Assembly: GCA_030710605.1 (NCBI GenBank)
Contig: CP092865.1
Location: 137,807,120-137,871,119 of the forward strand
Reading direction: 5' to 3'
DNA: 64,000 nt
Origin: Cordylochernes scorpioides
Lineage: Eukaryota; Arthropoda; Arachnida; Pseudoscorpiones; Chernetidae
This document shows, in pieces, positions 43,623 through 54,258 of this stretch. The notes under the pieces are model-generated. The model made no database searches. It was not told the DNA's origin and saw nothing but the letters and a program-made list of their open reading frames with translations. Position numbers and translations under genes: made by a program. Position 1 is the first letter of the stretch. Each line of letters starts with the position of its first letter.

Positions 43623-44205
43623 ATTTCTTAGATTAAAGGTTGGAGGAGGGGGAGCAGTAACAAGCTCACTAAAAAACCTGGGCTCAGCTGGCCCGGCTGA
43701 TAGTACCCTGTAAGGGCTCCTAATCCAGGGATACAGGATGAGCAACGTTTATACTCCATGTTAGGAGCGGCTGCACATGGCATCTGTTCCTCATGTCAGA
43801 GGCGGCCATATCTTTTGGAGCTAAGTCGGCCTGCCACTGAGTAGTGCTTCCAGTCTTAATGACAAAGGCAGATGCATTCTACTTCACCCAGTCATGTTGG
43901 TTGTTAAGTCTCAAGCTCTACAAGCTTGATACCCTAATATGATTGAGTGGAGATAAGAAAGAAGGAGAAGAATAAGTGGAAGTTAGTAGAATAAATGGTG
44001 TTCAATGAATTACTAAGGGTTTAACGGCAGGTTTAACTGGCATTAACAATGTATTTGTGTTTTTGGTGGTTTCAAAACATCAAAGGTTAATGGGGAAGAA
44101 GTGGCGTCCTTTGAGTCCTTAATGTTTTCAGGCATTAAAGATCAGCTGAATGGGTGACATAATTGATTTTTGTGGTGTTTTAGATAGTGAGGGGTTAACC
44201 AAACA
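43623..44205 (+). repeat. Direct-repeat segment shared with 45755-46022, interrupted by SINE-A
   Basis: 43623-43644 plus 43967-44205 match 45755-46022 in the same orientation (landmarks: ttcttagattaaaggttgga, ggtgttcaatgaattacta, tttaactggcattaac, gaggggttaaccaaacacta). Unlike the palindrome arms this pair is direct. Confidence 0.8.
43645..43966 (+). repeat. SINE-A copy 3
   Basis: Plus-strand copy, 5'-truncated relative to copy 1. Contains gcagtaacaagctcactaaa and ends ataccctaatatgattgagt plus ggagataagaaagaagga. The direct repeat at 45777 shows the empty site (aaggttggaagaat). Confidence 0.75.
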
Positions 44206-44359
44206 CTACTGTTGATATATTTGTCTGTATGTAGACATAAAAATTGTTCTAATTTTTAGACTAAAAATGAAATATATAATGTTAGAAACTTGTTGCCAAC
44301 CTTTTCCCATTTAAATCACTGTTGATCCTTGAGGAAACCCTTACCATGCCTACTTTAGT

Positions 44360-44459
44360 NNNNNNNNNNNNNNNNNNNNNNNNNNNNNNNNNNNNNNNNN
44401 NNNNNNNNNNNNNNNNNNNNNNNNNNNNNNNNNNNNNNNNNNNNNNNNNNNNNNNNNNN
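44360..44459. other. Assembly gap, 100 N
   Basis: Exactly 100 ambiguous bases, within the spacer of the palindrome. The true spacer length is unknown. 44206-44359 and 44460-44880 show no gene. Confidence 0.99.
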
Positions 44460-44954
44460 CAGTGCAAAAACAGATATCTATAAAGGAATTTTTAAAAGAT
44501 CTCTTCATGATTATTTTAAAATAATATTTTAAAATTTTATTTTTATATATTTACCATATTTATTTCCTTTCAACTGCTATATTTTTCAATTAGAATAAAA
44601 TATTATTTAATATATTATATTTAATATTTTAATGTCTGTAGAGTTAATATTTGATTATATTACTGAAAAGAAACAAATTGCCAATAAATTTATTTGTTAC
44701 AATTATTTATGTTTCTAAAATATGTATTAATGCCATTTTGTCACTGATACTAAAAGTTAATCATGAAAATAATATAAAAACACACAATGGTTTCAATTAA
44801 TATCATTAATTTATATTACAAAGCTATTTTTAAAAAATATTATTTTAGCGAGTTAGATGATTACCTAATCATATAACCTTAATTCAACACTTCCCTTTAA
44901 TTCAACCGAAAGCTCTGATCCCTTGGGGTGTTGAATTAAAGAGGTTCGACTGTA

Positions 44955-45094
44955 AATAGTGTGTGACGTTTCGGTAACAACATTGTTACCATCTTCAGAC
45001 AAAAGTACTGAATGACTTTCAGTGACTCATTCAGTACTTTTGTCTGAAGATGGTAACAATGCTGTTACCGAAACGTCACACACTATTTATTTAT
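44955..45094. repeat. Hairpin element with hammerhead-like core (right arm)
   Basis: Inverted arms of about 65 bp around the centre near 45020. At 45044-45074 the plus strand reads CTGAAGA, a 7-bp stem GGTAACA-atgc-TGTTACC, then GAAAC. The left strand block 44880-44954 looks like a pogo-type end (gaggttcgactgta). Confidence 0.7.
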
Positions 45095-45347
45095 TTGGAT
45101 TTGGTCTTATTACCTTGGGATTAGGTCTTATTTTCTTTTGTTATAATCTATAATCCAAATTATACTTTATCATTCAAAGAATTCACAAATTTTGCCAGAT
45201 TTCAAAATATAACTGAGAGATCTATAAGCAAACTATTTACAGATAAAACTTAGCATTAAGTGACTGATGATGATTTGCTGAATAGGCCACCACTGTGTCA
45301 ATATTATGTGCAATAAGGGCACATTATAAATGCATTAAAACACAATG

Positions 45348-45675
45348 CTATTCTTTTTTTTTTTGCTTGTCCCTAGTACACGTGGTACAGGCCATGATAA
45401 TCATGGTGGGTAGTTAGCGACTGCTTTTTACTGTAAGCGCACCACATGTCTACACATGTGAAAAGCAGTTTGACTTTACACTTACAAATGTGCCAGAGCC
45501 CCATTTGGTTATTTGCACTCGCTGGTGGGGTTGGACTTTTGCAAGAATCGGGGGGGCCATTGGGGCTTTTTTTTTTAATTGTTTTTTAAACAGAAAAAAA
45601 GTGTCCAATGCGGGAATCGAACCCGGGTCGTAGTGGTCGAAAACCAAACGGTTTAACCAGCCTTCCACCGACCCC
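45348..45675 (-). repeat. tRNA-headed SINE (SINE-T), copy 1
   Basis: 328-bp insertion with a 7-bp duplication CACAATG (45341-45347 and 45676-45682). The other arm has the single site near 40984. On the minus strand the head is tRNA-like, with an A-box-like GGTGGAAGGCTGG and a B box GGGTTCGATTCCC. It is followed by a unique body and an A-rich tail. Homologous to 62229-62534. Confidence 0.85.
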
Positions 45676-45754
45676 CACAATGTAATTCTAATACATACTA
45701 ATTCCATCTGTAGAAGAACCATGTGGTTTCAAAGCTTGTGTTTATGTAATTAGA

Positions 45755-46022
45755 TTAAATTTCTTAGATTAAAGGTTGGAAGAATATAAATGGAAGTTAG
45801 TAGAATAAATGGTGTTCAATGAATTACTAAAAGTTTAACGGCCGGTTTAACTGGCATTAACGACGTCTCTTGTGTTTTTGGTGGCTTCAAAACATCAAAG
45901 GTTAATGGGGAAGAAATGGTGTCCTTTGAGTCCTTAATGTTTTCAGACATTAAAGGTCAGCTGAATGGGTGCCATGAATTGATTTTTGTGGTGTTTTAGA
46001 TATTGAGGGGTTAACCAAACAC
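45755..46022 (+). repeat. Direct-repeat segment, partner of 43623-44205
   Basis: Same orientation as its partner and lacking SINE-A. It interrupts the inverted match to the left arm between about 45745 and 46025. Confidence 0.78.
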
Positions 46023-46370
46023 TACTATATTGTTATAATAGACATTTCTCCTTCCTTCTCTTAAATACACTCATAGACAAAACTTAAGGAATTTGTACCT
46101 TTCAGTATGTATATCGGGATTAAGACAATAACTCTGTAAGATATTTGATACACAGCGACTTTTATTGAAAACACATGAGATAACCAAGTATGAACAAAAT
46201 AGCCTCTGTATCCTTCAAAAAAAAAAAAAGATAAGCGGCAACATCAAAGACTTAAGTTTTGTCTGTGAGTGTATATATAAGGACATTGATAAGGTACAAT
46301 TTGGATTATAGATCAGAAACAAAAGGTAACAAGACCAAATGCAATTTATTCCTAATTTTCCACGTGGCAA

Positions 46371-46552
46371 TACAGTAGAACCTCCCTTTAGCAGACACCT
46401 TGCTAGCAGACACCTCTCTACAAAGGACAGTTTTCATTGCCAAAATGATCATTTTTACTATTTAGTAACTCTCCAGTAAGAGGACATCTCTCCCTAAAGG
46501 ACACTTTGGCTCTGCAATTAGGTGTTGTCCTTTACAGGGAGGTTCTACTGTA
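46371..46552. repeat. pogo/Tigger-like MITE (right arm)
   Basis: Inverted counterpart of 40147-40310, starting TACAGTAGAACCTCCC and ending GGGAGGTTCTACTGTA. Slightly longer than the left copy. Confidence 0.65.
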
Positions 46553-48303
46553 TATTTATATTTTATTATATTGATTCAGTACTTATGTCTGATCATGGTA
46601 ACAAGGCGCTGTTACTGAAACATGAAGATTTTAATAATGGATTAGGCCTTGGTACTTTTTGTTTCTAATCAAAGGAGATTATTTTTTTGGAAACAATTTC
46701 TTAACTCTGTACAAAACACACAGATTTAACTTGGTGATGTGCCTCCATACATCATATGTTAGCAAATCCATACAAAAGCCAACAACCTGGATGCCATAGT
46801 ATTGGGTAATAGCTTTCATCAGTATAGAGACAGCTTTGATTTCATAACATCCTTTGAGGGAAGTTAAGAAAACTACAGAAATCTGACAAAGGGTGGTTTA
46901 AGCTGGTGAAATGGCCAAGGTCAGACTATGTGATGTAATATTGCAGGAAGAGTAATACTGACCATGGTAGTATATTTATCAATAAATTCTGTACTAACAA
47001 ATTCATTACAACATATCAATAAATAGCACCAATATCTTAAATTTTGGATATTCACATGGCACACTCAAATATTTATTTTATAATTTAACACTGTGTATTG
47101 TAAGTTAAATATTTTATCTTTGCAACTGAGTTATGCAATCTGAGTAGGGAAAACCTGTTTTTGCCATCTAACAAATACAAGAAGTGTCAAAGACTTCAAT
47201 ATATGCCCGAAATTGAAAATTTCATTAGTTTCAAAAATATTTATCGACAAAAATAAATGCATATCTATAGAATATAAGGAGGTAAAATTGTAGTATAATA
47301 AAGATATCAAAAGGACCCCTTAAAATAACTAGGCATTTCTTCTATTGAACGGGTTAAAATTGGCCTGCCTAAATTTTGTCGGCTTCTTTTATGTAAAACG
47401 AAATCTTTATCTCGAAAAAATAAGATAATGTTGAAAAGAAGATAGAAAAAAAGGAGGGAACAAAAGAAAAATAATTACTCCGTTATAAAATAGACAAGGT
47501 GATTTCAAATTATTTAAAATTCGAAGAGAATTTTTTAACATCTTGATACAAGTATTTAAAAAACAACAACAAAAAATTAAAGGCCAATACTGCTTCAAAA
47601 GCAAACTCGCGTGTTATCCAATGTTTATATTTTACAGCGTGGCAATATTTTATCTAAAATATTTATTTTTGCTCTAATGAAAAAAAAAATATATTAATAA
47701 TATATTTCCCTTGAGAAGGAAATTGTAAATAGAATAAAATATATTTGAATCAATATTTATAAAATGATCAAATAATAAATTTCTCTAACATAGCAACATT
47801 TAAATTTAAAAAATGAATGGGATTTTTAAATAGCCTTCTAGTGTCACATTAATTAAAATTCTCGTTTTTTTTTCTTAAGATATCTTTAATCTATGGATGC
47901 TAAGTCAGATAAAAGAGGCGTCATACAAGCATTTTTTTTTTATTTTACAAGAGGCAGAATCATAGAGCCCTTAGAGAAGGTGGAATTTAGACTAGAGAAA
48001 TTTCTATGAAAGTGGGGGCTGCAATCAAAGTACAGTAGTATGGATTTGGTCTAAGTGGACAGAGGATGATAAAGTTCAAGAAACCCTGGATCAGTTCATC
48101 CTAGAGAAACAACAGAGAAAAGGGGGGGGAGGGAGGATGGTTGTAGTAGACAGGACAACAAGTGTACCAATGATTCAAGCAGATCTACAAGTGCAGAATG
48201 AATCTGGACCATTTCTGAACATCTTTAAAAACCGTCTTATATAAATGTAACTCCTATTCGTCGACTTATTTGCCTAAAGTTATAAGTTCAGTCTTATATC
48301 CCC

Positions 48304-48875
48304 ACTCTACTCCTGTATACAATAACTCCGTGGTACATTCCCGCTACTCCTGTATACAACACGAGTTATAACTCCGGTGGTACATTCCCGCAACGCCTGT
48401 ATACAACACGAGTTATAACTCTGGTGGTACATTCCCGCAACGCCTGTATACAACACGAGTTATAACTCTGGTGGTACATTCCCGCTACTCCTGTATACAA
48501 CACGAGTTATAACTCCGGTGGTACATCCCCGCTACTCCTGTATATAACACGAGTTATAACTCCTGTGGTATATCCCCGCTACTCCTGTATATAACACGAG
48601 TTATAACTCCTGTGGTACATTCCCGCTACTCCTGCATACAACACGAGTTATAATTCTGGTGGCACATTCCCGTTACTCCTGTTTACAACACGAGTTATAA
48701 CTCTGGTGGTACATCCCCGCTACTCCTGTATACAACGCGAGTTATAACTACTGTAGTACATTCCCGCAACGCCTGTATACAACACGAGTTATAACTCTGG
48801 TGATACATCCCCGCTACTCCTGCATACAACACGAGTTATAACTCCGGTGGTACATTCCCGCTACTCCTGTATACA
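48304..48875. repeat. 47-bp minisatellite, about 12 units (right arm)
   Basis: Inverted counterpart of 37409-38398 with fewer units. Confidence 0.95.
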
Positions 48876-49549
48876 AAAAGATTTGGAGCCTAATTTATAC
48901 TTACGCCAATACTCACATATATTCCTTCGAATTTTACATATTAATTGTGTTATAATACCTGCTATTTACTTTCATAATAAAGGCGAAATATTTCGCTTTT
49001 TTTTTTTGTTCCCATATAGCCAGATGTATCTTTTAAAAAATATTTCAAGAAATTTTAATTTATTGAATCTTTGATCATGGGAGAAAAAGAAAATATAATA
49101 ATATCAATATATATTGATATACATTATGGCGTGTGTGTAAAAATGTCTTTAGACATCAACATGCTTGTATCAATCAATATAAGAACTGTAGTTCAAAATA
49201 AGCAGTAAAAATTACACAATGATATACAGATAAAAATAATCTCCAGAAAATAGATAGACTAATATAATAATTTTGATAGATAATAATAATAGATAGATGA
49301 AATAGACTTTACCTTGATATCTTTGTATTCGAAGCATCTTGATTTGTAATTTATCTTTGATCTTCCTATTTTGGGAGATTCACATCCGCTTCATTAATAT
49401 TTTCAATAAATTGTAGGGTCTGTTTTGGACTCTGACTCAACAATGAACATTATAACAGCGTAAATCTGATAAAAACAAGGTTCTCAGCAGGATGTTGGAT
49501 GTGCAGGATACCTTTTGACCTGATCCTGCAGACCACATGGCACATCATG

Positions 49550-52500
49550 GTTGTTGTTTATGTTGTTTTGATCATTTAATCACGCAGAATGCAAATGAAC
49601 TAAGTATTTATTTATTAACATCTATTTATTATGACATGGTTATATATCTAAGAGTGTTTACAAGTCGAGTCGGCAGTGTTGCCGGATCAATCATAACATG
49701 TTTCCTTTAAACAAAAATAAAAAGGATTGCAGTTCTCCTAGTCTCTATAACGCAAAGGTTTTCTCACTGTTCTACCACTGCGGGTTCGCACACTAGGAGA
49801 AGTGGATGATTCTTCACCTTTCTTGGCCACGTTCTCCCTTGGATCATATGCTCTTCTGTTTTCAGAAGTGGGTCTTCCGTGATCTTGTATGTTGTCATCC
49901 ATGGCTGTCCCTGCTTGAGATCCAGGAATGCTTGGACTTTGACTTGTTGGGGCAGTGTCTTCTACACTGAACTTTCTCGGTCTAAGGTGAGACCTGTTCC
50001 TGCGGTATTCAGAACCACTTGGTGTTTTCACCATATATGAGCGTGGAGTTTCATGCTTTGCGGTCACTGTTGCTGGAACCCATTTTCTATGCCTTTCCTG
50101 CAACATGATGTTGTCTCCTACTTCCAAAGGTATCAAAATTCTCTTTGGACTTCCTGCATACTTTTGTTGATGGTCTCTCAATTTTTGATAATTCTTTATT
50201 GTGTCAAACAGTGGTTTCAACTGTTGTCGGGTGTATGTCGAAAGAGTTCTCACAGATCTTCCCATAAGCATTTGGGTCGGAGATGGCAAGTCATACTTAG
50301 GTGTGTTGTTGAACTCCATCAAAGCCAGATTGGGATCTCTTCCTGACTTCACAGCTTTAATTATCAGTCCTTTGATGGTTTGAATTGTCCTCTCAACCTC
50401 TCCATTAGATCTTGGATATTTGGGACTGGAGGTTTGGTGTTTGAATTCATATTTCTGAGCAAAATTTTTGAATCCAGTAGAGTTAAAAGGGGGGTCCATT
50501 ATCCGAAACTAGAGTTCTTGGAATTCCATGAGTCCTGAAAATGGTTTTTAACTGCAGGATGGTTTCGGTTTCTCTTTTGCTTGATAATTTCCGGATTTCA
50601 ACAAACTTTGAGTGGTAATCGACAACCAAGATGGAACTGGTTCCACTCACCTCCATGAAATCTACAGCAATTTTTTTCCCATGGAAACTCAGGGATTTCA
50701 TGAGCTATTCTTGACTCCTCAGGATTCTTTCTTGAATATTCCTGACATGTTCTGCACTTTTCCACTTCATTTTCTACTTGTGTTATCATGCCGGGCCAGT
50801 AAAATGCTGATCTTGCTTTTTCTTTGGAAGCTGCTATGCCCTGGTGTGATGAATGAACAACCTGCAGGATTTCTTTTCGAAGAGTCGATGGCACCATGAT
50901 GCAATTTCCTTTGTAAACAATTCCGTCACTCACATGAATTTCATCTTGAAATTGCCAGTAGGGTTTTGCTTCATCACAGACCATAGTTTTATATTTCGGC
51001 CATCCATTCTTCGCATACTCTATTAGTTGTATCAAGGTGTGGTCCCCATGAGTTTCCTTTTGTAGTCTCTTTATTTTTTCATCTGTGGTAACCAGCAACA
51101 TGTGCACTGATTCAGTTTGACCTTCTAAATAGCTTGTGTCCACCTCATCTTTTAATGGATCTCTAGACAGATGGTCAGCTACAAACATGTTTTTCCCTGG
51201 TGTAAACTTCAAAGATATTTGAAATCTCATGAGACGTAAGACCATTCTTTGCAGTCTTGGGGAAAGCTTTTCTAAAGGTTTCTTAACAATACTCAGGAGA
51301 GGTTTGTGGTCAGTTTCCACAATAACATCATTTCCCCAAATATAGTACTGGAAGCGTTCACATCCAAAGACTATAGCCAAAAGTTCTTTCTCTATCTGTG
51401 CGTATTTTCTTTGAGTTGCATTCAGGCTGAAGGACGCATACTCAATTGCTTGTCCCCCTTGCATGAGCACTGTACCAATACCATATTGGCTTGCATCAGA
51501 TGAAATGGTGATTGGCTTGGTTGGGTCAAAAAATGTCAATATTGGAGCATTCGAAACCATATTCTTGAGTTTTTCAAAACAATCATTTTCTTCGCCTCCA
51601 AATTTCCATTCACTCTTGTTGCTTATCAATTTCCTTAGAGGTGCAGTCTTGTCAGAAAGATTAGGAATGAATTTGCCAAGGTACGTTACCATACCTAAGA
51701 ATCTTTGGACTTCAGTCTTGTTCTCAGGTCTTTTCAACTTTTGTATTGCCTCTGCTCTTGAAGCTTGAATGGCTATTCCATCTCGACTGATTATATGGCC
51801 TAAGAAATTTACTTTGTCGACAGCTATCTGCTGCTTCTTAGCATTGAGCTTGACATTATTTTCTTCCAACCTTCGAAGAACTGTTTCAAGGTTTCGGTTG
51901 TGCTCTTCCATTGTGCTTCCATAGATCAAGATGTCATCCATATAGCAAGCAGTTCCCTGGAGACCTGAAAGAATGCACTGTTCAATCCATAGGGAAGTCG
52001 CTTGAACCGGAATCTTCCAAAGGGAGTCGCAATGGTGCACAGGTTGGTGCTTTCTTTGTCTAATGGGACTTGCCAGAAAGCTGATGATGCATCAAATACA
52101 GAGAAAACTGTAGCACCTTTCAGTTCAGAAAATATTGTTTCAGCTGTTGGCAGAATATAGCGCTCTCTCTGAACATATTTGTTCAGTTCCCTGGGGTCCA
52201 TGCAAATTCTGACATCCCAGAAGGTTTTTGTACCACTACAATAGGGTGTGTCCATTCGCTTGGTTCTTCAACTTTTTCAATAATGTCAAGTTTTTCCATC
52301 CGTTCCAATTCTGCTTTAACTTTTTCTCTAATGGAAAAAGGAATTTTTCTCCTTGGAGCAATAACTGGAGTTGTATTTTCATTTAGTCTAATCTTGTGTT
52401 CAATTGGCAGTCTTCCTATGCCTTCAAATATATTTTTGTGCCTGTTCAAAATTTCTTTTGCTGAATTGTTCTGCTCTGTTTGGACAGCATCACATTTCTT

Positions 52501-53582
52501 AATTAGTGAAAGCTTTTCAATAGCTTCTATTCCTAAAATTGGTTGATAGTATCCATCAGCAATGAAAAATTCTAGACTTTCCGTCTTATTTTTAGTTTTG
52601 CAATTTAGTGTGGCAATTCCTTTTATCTTGATTTCATGTCCTGTATATGATGTTAGCTTTCGGTTAGTCTGAAATATTTCCAAACCTTTCATTTGTCTGG
52701 TGAATGTGTATGGCAAAACATTTACTTCTGCTCCGGAGTCCAACTTGAAACATATTTCCTTTCCATTCACTATGATGGATTTTTTCCATTCCAAAGTATG
52801 GACTACTTTTGCTTCATGTATTGACCATACAGTTTCTTCTGTTTCATCATTCAGACTTCTGATAGCTGAACTTTTACAGAAAGCTGCAAAATGATTCATC
52901 TTTTTGCATTTGGAGCATCTTTTACCCCATGCAGGACAATTTTTTGCTCTGTGGGACTTCCCACACCTTTGGCATTTGAATTCTTTTTCAGATTCTTGAT
53001 TTTGTTTTGGACTGTGTTTCTTTTCATATTTTCTTATTTGACAAATGTTCTGGTTGTTCTGCATGATCTTGATCTGTTGCTTGCTTATTTCATCTGTTTT
53101 GCACATTTCAATGACTTTTAGAAGAGTTAAATTGGGCTCTCTTAAGAGGCGTTCCTGCAAAGCCTTGTCTTGTATTCCATACACAATGCGATCCCTAATT
53201 AAACTATCCTTTTGTGATTCAAATTCACATGATGTGGATAATCCTTTTAGTTCTGTTATAAAACTATCGATGGATTCACCATCCTTCTGGGTCGCTGAAA
53301 AAAATTTGAATCTTTCAAAAATGACGTTCTTTTTAGGCTCGCAAAAATCATCAAATTTGTTTATTACAAGATCGAAATTTTCTGCTTCATCTTCTTTTAA
53401 ATGAAATGTGTTGAAAACTTCCAAGGCTTCTTCGCCAATAAAATTTAATAAAATGGCAACTTTCAGTTTATCAGGCTTTGTGGCTTTTTCTGTTGCTTCA
53501 AGATAAAGCATTAATCGCTGTTTGAACCTTCGCCAATTTTCCGCTACATTTCCATGCAGGGCGAGTTCGCTAGGCCTAACAA
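49550..53582 (-). mobile_element. Elem4: gypsy-like element lacking its 5' LTR
   Basis: A ~4-kb minus-strand insertion in the loop of a foldback element. Its 5' end starts within the first codons of gag with no LTR or leader. Its 3' end includes an LTR-like start TGTTATGATTGATCC (49698) next to a purine tract (AAAGGAAACA), then AATAAA-rich sequence, and stops in aacaacataaacaacaac. The left arm retains 25 bases (36714-36738) that were lost from this site, and no target duplication is seen. Confidence 0.75.
49738..53569 (-). pseudogene. Elem4 Gag-Pol, broken by several frameshifts
   Basis: A single Gag-Pol frame of the type often annotated K02A2.6-like. From the 5' end: gag from about 53569 (ENWRRFKQRL), two zinc knuckles (CQRCGKSHRAKNC; CSKCKKMNHFAAFC), protease with DSG (FKLDSGAEVNVLP), reverse transcriptase (catalytic CYMDDILIYG), RNase H (ISSDASQYGIG), and integrase zinc region (HQGIAASKEKA...CRTCQ) and core (VDFMEV, VSDNGPPF, NGEVERTIQ). 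Frame changes lie near 52200, 51960, 50690 and 50490. The C-terminus ends RTRSGRTVRKPLRYRD. It is a dead copy. Confidence 0.88.
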
Positions 53583-54086
53583 CACAGGATGTCCTTTACG
53601 CCACAAGGTAAATCAGCATGATGTGCTATGTGGTCTGCAGGATCCTGCACATCCATCATCCCGCCGAGAACCTTATTTCATCAGATTTACACTGTTATAA
53701 TGTTCATTGTTGGGTCCGAGTTCAAAGCGGACCTTACAATTTCTATTCAGAAAATTCAATTTTGTAAATGAATCGATCAATTGCTGATTGAAATACATTT
53801 CATAATGCAAATCCTTGTTCAACATCATGTAAATAAGTTTAAAACGCCTTATTTGTGGATTTGTTCTTCAATAATATACTTACTTTGCTCAAACATGTCA
53901 TATTCGAAATTGTTTCAATCTTTTCTTAATGTATATTTTAAGAAATATATATTCTTTATCACAAATTTCAAAGTATAACTTGTTCTTTGAATTTCTCAAC
54001 GCCTTTTTTTTTTTTTTTATTTTGATAATCATACTATCTTGATTAATTTCGTTCACAATTAGTTTCAATTCTTAGTAATCAGTTTT

Positions 54087-54243
54087 TGTGTTGTTATCCA
54101 AGACGAGGCAAGATTAACACTAAGCATTAGTTTATTTCCTATTATATGTATATTTTATATACAAGTCAAAAGAGATCACTAGCAGAGTATTATTCCTTTT
54201 GGTTTCCAGAGCTCAACAATCTGTGAGCCTAATACTCTGCACA
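54087..54243 (-). repeat. Elem3 3' LTR (157 bp)
   Basis: Minus strand TGTGCAGAG...ATAACAACACA. Preceded on the minus strand by the purine tract AAGGAAGGAGA. Confidence 0.95.
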
Positions 54244-54258
54244 TCTCCTTCCTTAACT

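Noticed and set aside
45600..45676. Functional tRNA gene
   Set aside because: The B box is good, but the head continues into a SINE body, lacks a clear paired acceptor stem, and the insertion has a target duplication.
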